Shown here piece by piece: positions 51,601-64,000 of a DNA stretch of 64,000 nucleotides; position 1 is the first letter of the stretch, and the number at the start of each line of letters is the position of its first letter. The translations under genes and the position numbers were made by a program. Below the pieces are notes generated by a model. It searched no databases. It was not told the DNA's origin and saw only the letters and a program-made list of their open reading frames with translations. The DNA comes from Auanema rhodensis (taxonomy: Eukaryota > Nematoda > Chromadorea > Rhabditida > Rhabditidae): assembly GCA_964057225.1 (NCBI GenBank), contig OZ059898.1:1240001-1304000 (forward strand). The letters are read 5' to 3'.

Positions 51601-54600
51601 AACTGATATAAGTTCACACTTATATCCTCGATTTTCACCCTGAAGAATTAATTTTTTCGTTGAATAACATTGTCCATCGTCTTTGCCTTGAAAAAAGGAA
51701 TCTAAAAACATCTACTTTTTGCTAAATTATTTTGAAATTTTTCGAAAAAATTTTTGTCAAAATGTTTTTGGAAGCAATGTTGAGTGTACATGGAAACTCA
51801 ACATACACTAATGCATCATTTTTCAAACGATCATAACTAATTTTTGTATTAAGCGTTTCTCAATGTAGTATAGTGCATTCGATGCGGATTTTTAAGCTGC
51901 GTCGATCTGTGTTATCAGATTTGCGCTAGCTTAAAAATGCACCGAGATATAAACTGATATAAGTTCACACTTATATCCTCGATTTTCACCCTGAAGAATT
52001 AATTTTTTCGTTGAATAACATTGTCCATCGTCTTTACCTTAAAAAAAGGAATCTAAAAACATCTACTTTTTGCTAAATTATTTTGAAATTTTTCGAAAAA
52101 ATTTTTGTCAAAATGTTTTTGGAAGCAATGTTGAGTGTACATGGAAACTCAACATACACTAATGCATCATTTTTCAAACGATCATAACTAATTTTTGTAT
52201 CAAGCGTTTCTCAATGTAGTATAGTGCATTCGATGCGGATTTTTAAGCTGCGTCGTTCTGTGTTATCAGATTTGCGCTAGCTTAAAAATGCACCGAGATA
52301 TCAACTGATATAAGTTCACACTTATATCCTCGATTTTCACCCTGAAGAATTAATTTTTTCGTTGAATAACATTGTCCATCGTCTTTGCCTTGAAAAAAGG
52401 AATCTAAAAACATCTACTTTTTGCTAAATTATTTTGAAATTTTTTGAAAAAATTTTTGTCAAAATGTTTTTGGAAGCAATGTTGAGTGTACATGGAAACT
52501 CAACATACACTAATGCATCATTTTTCAAACGATCATAACTAATTTTTGTATTAAGCGTTTCTCAATGTAGTATAGTGCATTCAATGCGGATTTTTAAGCT
52601 GCGTCGATCTGTGTTATCAGATTTGCGCTAGCTTAAAAATGCACCGAGATATAAACTGATATAAGTTCACACTTATATCCTCGATTTTCACCCTGAAGAA
52701 TTAATTTTTTCGTTGAATAACATTGTCCATCGTCTTTGCCTTGAAAAAAGGAATCTAAAAACATCTACTTTTTGCTAAATTATTTTGAAATTTTTCGAAA
52801 AAATTTTTGTCAAAATGTTTTTGGAAGCAATGTTGAGTGTACATGGAAACTCAACATACACTAATGCATCATTTTTCAAACGATCATAACTAATTTTTGT
52901 ATTAAGCGTTTCTCAATGTGGTATAGTGCATTCGATGCGGATTTTTAAGCTGCGTCGATCTGTGTTATCAGATTTGCGCTAGCTTAAAAATGCACCGAGA
53001 TATAAACTGATATAAGTTCACACTTATATCCTCGATTTTCACCCTGAAGAATTAATTTTTTCGTTGAATAACATTGTCCATCGTCTTTACCTTGAAAAAA
53101 GGAATCTAAAAACATCTACTTTTTGCTAAATTATTTTGAAATTTTTCGAAAAAATTTTTGTCAAAATGTTTTTGGAAGCAATGTTGAGTGTACATGGAAA
53201 CTCAACATACACTAATGCATCATTTTTCAAACGATCATAACTAATTTTTGTATTAAGCGTTTCTCAATGTGGTATAGTGCATTCGATGCGGATTTTTAAG
53301 CTGCGTCGATCTGTGTTATCAGATTTGCGCTAGCTTAAAAATGCACCGAGATATAAACTGATATAAGTTCACACTTATATCCTCGATTTTCACCCTGAAG
53401 AATTAATTTTTTCGTTGAATAACATTGTCCATCGTCTTTGCCTTGAAAGAAGGAATCTAAAAACATCTACTTTTTGCTAAATTATTTTGAAATTTTTCGA
53501 AAAAATTTTTGTCAAAATGTTTTTGGAAGCAATGTTGAGTGTACATGGAAACTCAACATACACTAATGCATCATTTTTCAAACGATCATAACTAATTTTT
53601 GTATTAAGCGTTTCTCAATGTAGTATAGTGCATTCGATGCGGATTTTTAAGCTGCGTCGATCTGTGTTATCAGATTTGCGCTAGCTTAAAAATGCACCGA
53701 GATATAAACTGATATAAGTTCACACTTATATCCTCGATTTTCACCCTGAAGAATTAATTTTTTCGTTGAATAACATTGTCCATCGTCTTTACCTTAAAAA
53801 AAGGAATCTAAAAACATCTACTTTTTGCTAAATTATTTTGAAATTTTTCGAAAAAATTTTTGTCAAAATGTTTTTGGAAGCAATGTTGAGTGTACATGGA
53901 AACTCAACATACACTAATGCATCATTTTTCAAACGATCATAACTAATTTTTGTATTAAGCGTTTCTCAATGTGGTATAGTGCATTCGATGCGGATTTTTA
54001 AGCTGCGTCGATCTGTGTTATCAGATTTGCGCTAGCTTAAAAATGCACCGAGATATAAACTGATATAAGTTCACACTTATATCCTCGATTTTCACCCTGA
54101 AGAATTAATTTTTTCGTTGAATAACATTGTCCATCGTCTTTGCCTTGAAAGAAGGAATCTAAAAACATCTACTTTTTGCTAAATTATTTTGAAATTTTTC
54201 GAAAAAATTTTTGTCAAAATGTTTTTGAAAGCAATGTTGAGTGTACATGGAAACTCAACATACACTAATGCATCATTTTTCAAACGATCATAACTAATTT
54301 TTGTATTAAGCGTTTCTCAATGTGGTATAGTGCATTCGATGCGGATTTTTAAGCTGCGTCGATCTGTGTTATCAGATTTGCGCTAGCTTAAAAATGCACC
54401 GAGATATAAACTGATATAAGTTCACACTTATATCCTCGATTTTCACCCTGAAGAATTAATTTTTTCGTTGAATAACATTGTCCATCGTCTTTGCCTTGAA
54501 AAAAGGAATCTAAAAACATCTACTTTTTGCTAAATTATTTTGAAATTTTTCGAAAAAATTTTTGTCAAAATGTTTTTGGAAGCAATGTTGAGTGTACATG

Positions 54601-56864
54601 GAAACTCAACATACACTAATGCATCATTTTTCAAACGATCATAACTAATTTTTGTATTAAGCGTTTCTCAATGTAGTATAGTGCATTCGATGCGGATTTT
54701 TAAGCTGCGTCGATCTGTGTTATCAGATTTGCGCTAGCTTAAAAATGCACCGAGATATAAACTGATATAAGTTCACACTTATATCCTCGATTTTCACCCT
54801 GAAGAATTAATTTTTTCGTTGAATAACATTGTCCATCGTCTTTACCTTAAAAAAAGGAATCTAAAAACATCTACTTTTTGCTAAATTATTTTGAAATTTT
54901 TCGAAAAAATTTTTGTCAAAATGTTTTTGGAAGCAATGTTGAGTGTACATGGAAACTCAACATACACTAATGCATCATTTTTCAAACGATCATAACTAAT
55001 TTTTGTATTAAGCGTTTCTCAATGTAGTATAGTGCATTCGATGCGGATTTTTAAGCTGCGTCGTTCTGTGTTATCAGATTTGCGCTAGCTTAAAAATGCA
55101 CCGAGATATCAACTGATATAAGTTCACACTTATATCCTCGATTTTCACCCTGAAGAATTAATTTTTTCGTTGAATAACATTGTCCATCGTCTTTGCCTTG
55201 GAAAAAGGAATCTAAAAACATCTACTTTTTGCTAAATTATTTTGAAATTTTTTGAAAAAATTTTTGTCAAAATGTTTTTGGAAGCAATGTTGAGTGTACA
55301 TGGAAACTCAACATACACTAATGCATCATTTTTCAAACGATCATAACTAATTTCTGTATTAAGCGTTTCTCAATGTAGTATAGTGCATTCGATGCGGATT
55401 TTTAAGCTGCGTCGTTCTGTGTTATCAGATTTGCGCTAGCTTAAAAATGCACCGAGATATCAACTGATATAAGTTCACACTTATATCCTCGATTTTCACC
55501 CTGAAGAATTAATTTTTTCGTCGAATAACATTGTCCATCGTCTTTGCCTTGAAAAAAGAAATCTAAAAACATCTACTTTTTGCTAAATTATTTTGAAATT
55601 TTTCGAAAAAATTTTTGTCAAAATGTTTTTGGAAGCAATGTTGAGTGTACATGGAAACTCAACATACACTAATGCATCATTTTTCAAACGATCATAACTA
55701 ATTTTTGTATTAAGCGTTTCTCAATGTGGTATAGTGCATTCGATGCGGATTTTTAAGCTGCGTCGATCTGTGTTATCAGATTTGCGCTAGCTTAAAAATG
55801 CACCGAGATATAAACTGATATAAGTTCACACTTATATCCTCGATTTTCACCCTGAAGAATTAATTTTTTCGTTGAATAACATTGTCCATCGTTTTTGCCT
55901 TGAAAAAAGGAATCTAAAAACATCTACTTTTTGCTAAATTATTTTGAAATTTTTCGAAAAAATTTTTGTCAAAATGTTTTTGGAAGCAATGTTGAGTGTA
56001 CATGGAAACTCAACATACACTAATGCATCATTTTTCAAACGATCATAACTAATTTTTGTATTAAGCGTTTCTCAATGTAGTATAGTGCATTCAATGCGGA
56101 TTTTTAAGCTGCGTCGATCTGTGTTATCAGATTTGCGCTAGCTTAAAAATGCACCGAGATATAAACTGATATAAGTTCACACTTATATCCTCGATTTTCA
56201 CCCTGAAGAATTAATTTTTTCGTTGAATAACATTGTCCATCGTCTTTGCCTTGAAAAAAGGAATCTAAAAACATCTACTTTTTGCTAAATTATTTTGAAA
56301 TTTTTCGAAAAAATTTTTGTCAAAATGTTTTTGGAAGCAATGTTGAGTGTACATGGAAACTCAACATACACTAATGCATCATTTTTCAAACGATCATAAC
56401 TAATTTTTGTATTAAGCGTTTCTCAATGTAGTATAGTGCATTCGATGCGGATTTTTAAGCTGCGTCGATCTGTGTTATCAGATTTGCGCTAGCTTAAAAA
56501 TGCACCGAGATATAAACTGATATAAGTTCACACTTATATCCTCGATTTTCACCATGAAGAATTAATTTTTTCGTTGAATAACATTGTCCATCGTCTTTAC
56601 CTTAAAAAAAGGAATCTAAAAACATCTACTTTTTGCTAAATTATTTTGAAATTTTTCGAAAAAATTTTTGTCAAAATGTTTTTGGAAGCAATGTTGAGTG
56701 TACATGGAAACTCAACATACACTAATGCATCATTTTTCAAACGATCATAACTAATTTTTGTATTAAGCGTTTCTCAATGTAGTATAGTGCATTCGATGCG
56801 GATTTTTAAGCTGCGTCGATCTGTGTTATCAGATTTGCGCTAGCTTAAAAATGCACCGAGATAT

Positions 56865-59672
56865 AAACTGATATAAGTTCACACTTATATCCTCGATTTT
56901 CACCCTGAAGAATTAATTTTTTCGTTGAATAACATTGTCCATCGTCTTTGCCTTGAAAAAAGGAATCTAAAAACATCTACTTTTTGCTAAATTATTTTGA
57001 AATTTTTCGAAAAAATTTTTGTCAAAATGTTTTTGGAAGCAATGTTGAGTGTACATGGAAACTCAACATACACTAATGCATCATTTTTCAAACGATCATA
57101 ACTAATTTTTGTATTAAGCGTTTCTCAATGTGGTATAGTGCATTCGATGCGGATTTTTAAGCTGCGTCGATCTGTGTTATCAGATTTGCGCTAGCTTAAA
57201 AATGCACCGAGATATAAACTGATATAAGTTCACACTTATATCCTCGATTTTCACCCTGAAGAATTAATTTTTTCGTTGAATAACATTGTCCATCGTTTTT
57301 GCCTTGAAAAAAGGAATCTAAAAACATCTACTTTTTGCTAAATTATTTTGAAATTTTTCGAAAAAATTTTTGTCAAAATGTTTTTGGAAGCAATGTTGAG
57401 TGTACATGGAAACTCAACATACACTAATGCATCATTTTTCAAACGATCATAACTAATTTTTGTATTAAGCGTTTCTCAATGTAGTATAGTGCATTCAATG
57501 CGGATTTTTAAGCTGCGTCGATCTGTGTTATCAGATTTGCGCTAGCTTAAAAATGCACCGAGATATAAACTGATATAAGTTCACACTTATATCCTCGATT
57601 TTCACCCTGAAGAATTAATTTTTTCGTTGAATAACATTGTCCATCGTCTTTGCCTTGAAAAAAGGAATCTAAAAACATCTACTTTTTGCTAAATTATTTT
57701 GAAATTTTTCGAAAAAATTTTTGTCAAAATGTTTTTGGAAGCAATGTTGAGTGTACATGGAAACTCAACATACACTAATGCATCATTTTTCAAACGATCA
57801 TAACTAATTTTTGTATTAAGCGTTTCTCAATGTAGTATAGTGCATTCGATGCGGATTTTTAAGCTGCGTCGATCTGTGTTATCAGATTTGCGCTAGCTTA
57901 AAAATGCACCGAGATATAAACTGATATAAGTTCACACTTATATCCTCGATTTTCACCATGAAGAATTAATTTTTTCGTTGAATAACATTGTCCATCGTCT
58001 TTACCTTAAAAAAAGGAATCTAAAAACATCTACTTTTTGCTAAATTATTTTGAAATTTTTCGAAAAAATTTTTGTCAAAATGTTTTTGGAAGCAATGTTG
58101 AGTGTACATGGAAACTCAACATACACTAATGCATCATTTTTCAAACGATCATAACTAATTTTTGTATTAAGCGTTTCTCAATGTGGTATAGTGCATTCGA
58201 TGCGGATTTTTAAGCTGCGTCGATCTGTGTTATCAGATTTGCGCTAGCTTAAAAATGCACCGAGATATAAACTGATATAAGTTCACACTTATATCCTCGA
58301 TTTTCACCCTGAAGAATTAATTTTTTCGTTGAATAACATTGTCCATCGTCTTTACCTTGAAAAAAGGAATCTAAAAACATCTACTTTTTGCTAAATTATT
58401 TTGAAATTTTTCGAAAAAATTTTTGTCAAAATGTTTTTGGAAGCAATGTTGAGTGTACATGGAAACTCAACATACACTAATGCATCATTTTTCAAACGAT
58501 CATAACTAATTTTTGTATTAAGCGTTTCTCAATGTGGTATAGTGCATTCGATGCGGATTTTTAAGCTGCGTCGATCTGTGTTATCAGATTTGCGCTAGCT
58601 TAAAAATGCACCGAGATATAAACTGATATAAGTTCACACTTATATCCTCGATTTTCACCCTGAAGAATTAATTTTTTCGTTGAATAACATTGTCCATCGT
58701 TTTTGCCTTGAAAAAAGGAATCTAAAAACATCTACTTTTTGCTAAATTATTTTGAAATTTTTCGAAAAAATTTTTGTCAAAATGTTTTTGGAAGCAATGT
58801 TGAGTGTACATGGAAACTCAACATACACTAATGCATCATTTTTCAAACGATCATAACTAATTTTTGTATTAAGCGTTTCTCAATGTAGTATAGTGCATTC
58901 GATGCGGATTTTTAAGCTGCGTCGATCTGTGTTATCAGATTTGCGCTAGCTTAAAAATGCACCGAGATATAAACTGATATAAGTTCACACTTATATCCTC
59001 GATTTTCACCCTGAAGAATTAATTTTTTCGTTGAATAACATTGTCCATCGTCTTTGCCTTGAAAAAAGGAATCTAAAAACATCTACTTTTTGCTAAATTA
59101 TTTTGAAATTTTTCGAAAAAATTTTTGTCAAAATGTTTTTGGAAGCAATGTTGAGTGTACATGGAAACTCAACATACACTAATGCATCATTTTTCAAACA
59201 ATCATAACTAATTTTTGTATTAAGCGTTTCTCAATGTGGTATAGTGCATTCGATGCGGATTTTTAAGCTGCGTCGATCTGTGTTATCAGATTTGCGCTAG
59301 CTTAAAAATGCACCGAGATATAAACTGATATAAGTTCACACTTATATCCTCGATTTTCACCCTGAAGAATTATTTTTTTCGTTGAATAACATTGTCCATC
59401 GTCTTTACCTTGAAAAAAGGAATCTAAAAACATCTACTTTTTGCTAAATTATTTTGAAATTTTTTGAAAAAATTTTTGACAAAATGTTTTTGGAAGCAAT
59501 GTTGAGTGTACATGGAAACTCAACATACACTAATGCATCATTTTTCAAACGATCATAACTAATTTTTGTTTTAAGCGTTTCTCAATGTGGTATAGTGCAT
59601 TCGATGCGGATTTTTAAGCTGCGTCGATCTGTGTTATCAGATTTGCGCTAGCTTAAAAATGCACCGAGATAT
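56865..59672. repeat. Right-block segment copy 1 (M163-M170)
   Basis: Types in order: GG; p82 T/p282 A; AG; p41 A/p86 A/p91 A with GG; p86 A with GG; p82 T with AG; p230 A with GG; p86 A with a T in place of A in the AATTAATT motif. The same order runs from 61428 to the end of the window, offset 13 monomers (4,563 bp). M160-M162 (p82 T/p282 A; AG; p41 A/p86 A/p91 A) are an inner 4-monomer echo of M164-M166. Confidence 0.85.
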
Positions 59673-61427
59673 AAACTGATATAAGTTCACACTTATATCC
59701 TCGATTTTCACCCTGAAGAATTAATTTTTTCGTTGAATAACATTGTCCATCGTCTTTACCTTGAAAAAAGGAATCTAAAAACATCTACTTTTTGCTAAAT
59801 TATTTTGAAATTTTTCGAAAAAATTTTTGTCAAAATGTTTTTGGAAGCAATGTTGAGTGTACATGGAAACTCAACATACACTAATGCATCATTTTTCAAA
59901 CGATCATAACTAATTTTTGTATTAAGCGTTTCTCAATGTAGTATAGTGCATTCGATGCGGATTTTTAAGCTGCGTCGATCTGTGTTATCAGATTTGCGCT
60001 AGCTTAAAAATGCACCGAGATATAAACTGATATAAGTTCACACTTATATCCTCGATTTTCACCCTGAAGAATTAATTTTTTCGTTGAATAACATTGTCCA
60101 TCGTCTTTGCCTTGAAAAAAGGAATCTAAAAACATCTACTTTTTGCTAAATTATTTTGAAATTTTTCGAAAAAATTTTTGTCAAAATGTTTTTGGAAGCA
60201 ATGTTGAGTGTACATGGAAACTCAACATACACTAATGCATCATTTTTCAAACAATCATAACTAATTTTTGTATTAAGCGTTTCTCAATGTGGTATAGTGC
60301 ATTCGATGCGGATTTTTAAGCTGCGTCGATCTGTGTTATCAGATTTGCGCTAGCTGAAAAATGCACCGAGATATAAACTGATATAAGTTCACACTTATAT
60401 CCTCGATTTTCACCCTGAAGAATTAATTTTTTCGTTGAATAACATTGTCCATCGTCTTTACCTTGAAAAAAGGAATCTAAAAACATCTACTTTTTGCTAA
60501 ATTATTTTGAAATTTTTCGAAAAAATTTTTGTCAAAATGTTTTTGGAAGCAATGTTGAGTGTACATGGAAACTCAACATACACTAATGCATCATTTTTCA
60601 AACGATCATAACTAATTTTTGTATTAAGCGTTTCTCAATGTGGTATAGTGCATTCGATGCGGATTTTTAAGCTGCGTCGATCTGTGTTATCAGATTTGCG
60701 CTAGCTTAAAAATGCACCGAGATATAAACTGATATAAGTTCACACTTATATCCTCGATTTTCACCCTGAAGAATTAATTTTTTCGTTGAATAACATTGTC
60801 CATCGTCTTTGCCTTGAAAAAAGGAATCTAAAAACATCTACTTTTTGCTAAATTATTTTGAAATTTTTCGAAAAAATTTTTGTCAAAATGTTTTTGGAAG
60901 CAATGTTGAGTGTACATGGAAACTCAACATACACTAATGCATCATTTTTCAAACAATCATAACTAATTTTTGTATTGAGCGTTTCTCAATGTAGTATAGT
61001 GCATTCGATGCGGATTTTTAAGCTGCGTCGATCTGTGTTATCAGATTTGCGCTAGCTTAAAAATGCACCGAGATATAAACTGATATAAGTTCACACTTAT
61101 ATCCTCGATTTTCACCCTGAAGAATTAATTTTTTCGTTGAATAACATTGTCCATCGTCTTTGCCTTGAAAAAAGGAATCTAAAAACATCTACTTTTTGCT
61201 AAATTATTTTGAAATTTTTCGAAAAAATTTTTGTCAAAATGTTTTTGGAAGCAATGTTGAGTGTACATGGAAACTCAACATACACTAATGCATCATTTTT
61301 CAAACGATCATAACTAATTTTTGTATTAAGCGTTTCTCAATGTGGTATAGTGCATTCGATGCGGATTTTTAAGCTGCGTCGATCTGTGTTATCAGATTTG
61401 CGCTAGCTTAAAAATGCACCGAGATAT

Positions 61428-64000
61428 AAACTGATATAAGTTCACACTTATATCCTCGATTTTCACCCTGAAGAATTAATTTTTTCGTTGAATAACATTG
61501 TCCATCGTCTTTGCCTTGAAAAAAGGAATCTAAAAACATCTACTTTTTGCTAAATTATTTTGAAATTTTTCGAAAAAATTTTTGTCAAAATGTTTTTGGA
61601 AGCAATGTTGAGTGTACATGGAAACTCAACATACACTAATGCATCATTTTTCAAACGATCATAACTAATTTTTGTATTAAGCGTTTCTCAATGTGGTATA
61701 GTGCATTCGATGCGGATTTTTAAGCTGCGTCGATCTGTGTTATCAGATTTGCGCTAGCTTAAAAATGCACCGAGATATAAACTGATATAAGTTCACACTT
61801 ATATCCTCGATTTTCACCCTGAAGAATTAATTTTTTCGTTGAATAACATTGTCCATCGTTTTTGCCTTGAAAAAAGGAATCTAAAAACATCTACTTTTTG
61901 CTAAATTATTTTGAAATTTTTCGAAAAAATTTTTGTCAAAATGTTTTTGGAAGCAATGTTGAGTGTACATGGAAACTCAACATACACTAATGCATCATTT
62001 TTCAAACGATCATAACTAATTTTTGTATTAAGCGTTTCTCAATGTAGTATAGTGCATTCAATGCGGATTTTTAAGCTGCGTCGATCTGTGTTATCAGATT
62101 TGCGCTAGCTTAAAAATGCACCGAGATATAAACTGATATAAGTTCACACTTATATCCTCGATTTTCACCCTGAAGAATTAATTTTTTCGTTGAATAACAT
62201 TGTCCATCGTCTTTGCCTTGAAAAAAGGAATCTAAAAACATCTACTTTTTGCTAAATTATTTTGAAATTTTTCGAAAAAATTTTTGTCAAAATGTTTTTG
62301 GAAGCAATGTTGAGTGTACATGGAAACTCAACATACACTAATGCATCATTTTTCAAACGATCATAACTAATTTTTGTATTAAGCGTTTCTCAATGTAGTA
62401 TAGTGCATTCGATGCGGATTTTTAAGCTGCGTCGATCTGTGTTATCAGATTTGCGCTAGCTTAAAAATGCACCGAGATATAAACTGATATAAGTTCACAC
62501 TTATATCCTCGATTTTCACCATGAAGAATTAATTTTTTCGTTGAATAACATTGTCCATCGTCTTTACCTTAAAAAAAGGAATCTAAAAACATCTACTTTT
62601 TGCTAAATTATTTTGAAATTTTTCGAAAAAATTTTTGTCAAAATGTTTTTGGAAGCAATGTTGAGTGTACATGGAAACTCAACATACACTAATGCATCAT
62701 TTTTCAAACGATCATAACTAATTTTTGTATTAAGCGTTTCTCAATGTGGTATAGTGCATTCGATGCGGATTTTTAAGCTGCGTCGATCTGTGTTATCAGA
62801 TTTGCGCTAGCTTAAAAATGCACCGAGATATAAACTGATATAAGTTCACACTTATATCCTCGATTTTCACCCTGAAGAATTAATTTTTTCGTTGAATAAC
62901 ATTGTCCATCGTCTTTACCTTGAAAAAAGGAATCTAAAAACATCTACTTTTTGCTAAATTATTTTGAAATTTTTCGAAAAAATTTTTGTCAAAATGTTTT
63001 TGGAAGCAATGTTGAGTGTACATGGAAACTCAACATACACTAATGCATCATTTTTCAAACGATCATAACTAATTTTTGTATTAAGCGTTTCTCAATGTGG
63101 TATAGTGCATTCGATGCGGATTTTTAAGCTGCGTCGATCTGTGTTATCAGATTTGCGCTAGCTTAAAAATGCACCGAGATATAAACTGATATAAGTTCAC
63201 ACTTATATCCTCGATTTTCACCCTGAAGAATTAATTTTTTCGTTGAATAACATTGTCCATCGTTTTTGCCTTGAAAAAAGGAATCTAAAAACATCTACTT
63301 TTTGCTAAATTATTTTGAAATTTTTCGAAAAAATTTTTGTCAAAATGTTTTTGGAAGCAATGTTGAGTGTACATGGAAACTCAACATACACTAATGCATC
63401 ATTTTTCAAACGATCATAACTAATTTTTGTATTAAGCGTTTCTCAATGTAGTATAGTGCATTCGATGCGGATTTTTAAGCTGCGTCGATCTGTGTTATCA
63501 GATTTGCGCTAGCTTAAAAATGCACCGAGATATAAACTGATATAAGTTCACACTTATATCCTCGATTTTCACCCTGAAGAATTAATTTTTTCGTTGAATA
63601 ACATTGTCCATCGTCTTTGCCTTGAAAAAAGGAATCTAAAAACATCTACTTTTTGCTAAATTATTTTGAAATTTTTCGAAAAAATTTTTGTCAAAATGTT
63701 TTTGGAAGCAATGTTGAGTGTACATGGAAACTCAACATACACTAATGCATCATTTTTCAAACAATCATAACTAATTTTTGTATTAAGCGTTTCTCAATGT
63801 GGTATAGTGCATTCGATGCGGATTTTTAAGCTGCGTCGATCTGTGTTATCAGATTTGCGCTAGCTTAAAAATGCACCGAGATATAAACTGATATAAGTTC
63901 ACACTTATATCCTCGATTTTCACCCTGAAGAATTATTTTTTTCGTTGAATAACATTGTCCATCGTCTTTACCTTGAAAAAAGGAATCTAAAAACATCTAC
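61428..64000. repeat. Right-block segment copy 2, cut by window end (M176-M183)
   Basis: Repeats the eight monomer types of 56865-59672 in order. The last, partial monomer already shows the private AATTATTTTT variant shared with M170 and p86 A, so the copy very likely continues past the right edge. M181-M183 match M168-M170 at every mark I checked within the bases available. Confidence 0.85.
63885..64000. repeat. Partial monomer M183
   Basis: The first 116 bases of a monomer in perfect phase with the rest (p1-p116). The array is cut by the window edge and does not end here. It has p86 A and the AATTATTTTT change otherwise seen only in M170. Confidence 0.97.

Larger units (their letters stand above)
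1..64000. repeat. 351-bp satellite DNA array, 182 full monomers plus a partial one
   Basis: The sequence repeats with an exact 351-base period from first to last base, always in the same orientation. Monomer starts fall at 1 + 351n as far as M106; two single-base insertions (near 37110 and at 45426) shift later starts by 1 and then 2, so M183 starts at 63885. Copies differ from the common sequence at roughly one to eight positions, about 98-99% identity, almost all substitutions. G+C is about 31%. No spacer, mobile element or unique sequence interrupts the array and neither end is reached. The monomer length is a multiple of three, yet every reading frame on both strands is closed within about one monomer, so it is not a coding repeat. 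Arrays of this kind usually form centromeric or pericentromeric heterochromatin; that role here is inferred from structure. I do not recognise the family. Confidence 0.98.
45984..64000. repeat. Right block, p86A/p91A/p82T family, M132-M183
   Basis: Most monomers are plain with AG or GG at p268-269; GA is not seen here. Diagnostic marks are p86 A (TTTACC), p86 A with p91 A (M134, M142, M149, M154, M157, M162, M166, M179), p82 T (M136, M145, M160, M164, M168, M177, M181), p144 T, p282 A and p230 A. p91 A never appears without p86 A, and p41 A (M162, M166, M179) never without both, so the marks arose in that order. Runs of three to eight types recur at 4-, 8- and 13-monomer offsets. M148-M150 (51600-52652) match M156-M158 (54408-55460) at eight monomers. 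Confidence 0.82.

Noticed and set aside
1-64000. CRISPR array
   Set aside because: The repeat is 351 bp with no unique spacers between copies; monomers abut directly and vary only by point changes.
1-64000. Transposon or LTR origin of the repeat
   Set aside because: No terminal repeats, target duplications, polymerase or transposase coding remnants are visible in the monomer, and no copy is interrupted by an insertion.
1-64000. Assembly artefact (artificial expansion of one repeat)
   Set aside because: Monomers carry many private and nested variants in structured order, which mechanical duplication would not create. The near-identical 6.7-kb blocks could still be checked with spanning reads.

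Overview
The whole 64,000-base window is one uninterrupted satellite DNA array. A 351-bp monomer is repeated head to tail in a single orientation: 182 complete copies plus the first 116 bases of a 183rd at the right edge. I find no protein-coding gene, RNA gene, transposon, telomere repeat or unique sequence, and neither array boundary lies in the window. The monomer is about 31% G+C (109 of 351 in the first copy). It has about 12 CpG sites where roughly 8 are expected, so CpG is not depleted. This is eukaryotic heterochromatin of centromeric or pericentromeric type. An invertebrate, perhaps an insect, fits the AT-rich monomer of about 350 bp with intact CpG, but I do not recognise the family and cannot name the organism. 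In this annotation monomers are numbered M1 to M183 from the left, and p1 to p351 are positions counted from base 1 of the window.

Within each monomer there are three inverted repeats: A, p6-27, 9-bp stem; B, p178-205, 9-bp stem; C, p284-342, 11-bp stem with inner stems. An A/T-tract region at p131-170 looks prone to bending. The stretch p151-211 is almost invariant over all copies, while both flanks carry dozens of variant sites. Length is strictly kept: only two one-base insertions occur in 64 kb (M106 and M130).

Variant sites let the monomers be typed, and the types come in ordered runs (higher-order repeats). From left to right: 1-10530 is a mosaic; 10531-17901 is repeated at 21061-28431, offset 30 monomers or 10,530 bp, with only three differences seen over its best 6.67 kb; between them lies a 7-monomer repeat (18253-22464); 26677-31941 is an 8-monomer block followed by a shortened 7-monomer copy; 28783-39664 is rich in a linked two-monomer haplotype; 40016-42823 and 43175-45280 hold 3-monomer tandem duplications; 45984-64000 is a younger-looking family marked by p86 A, p91 A and p82 T, with 4-, 8- and 13-monomer periodicities. 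Several monomers are clean chimeras of two neighbouring types, as expected from in-register unequal exchange.

There is no gene system here. The interest lies in the array structure: length conservation, the invariant core, the three dyads, the linked-haplotype dimers and the visible record of recent duplications.
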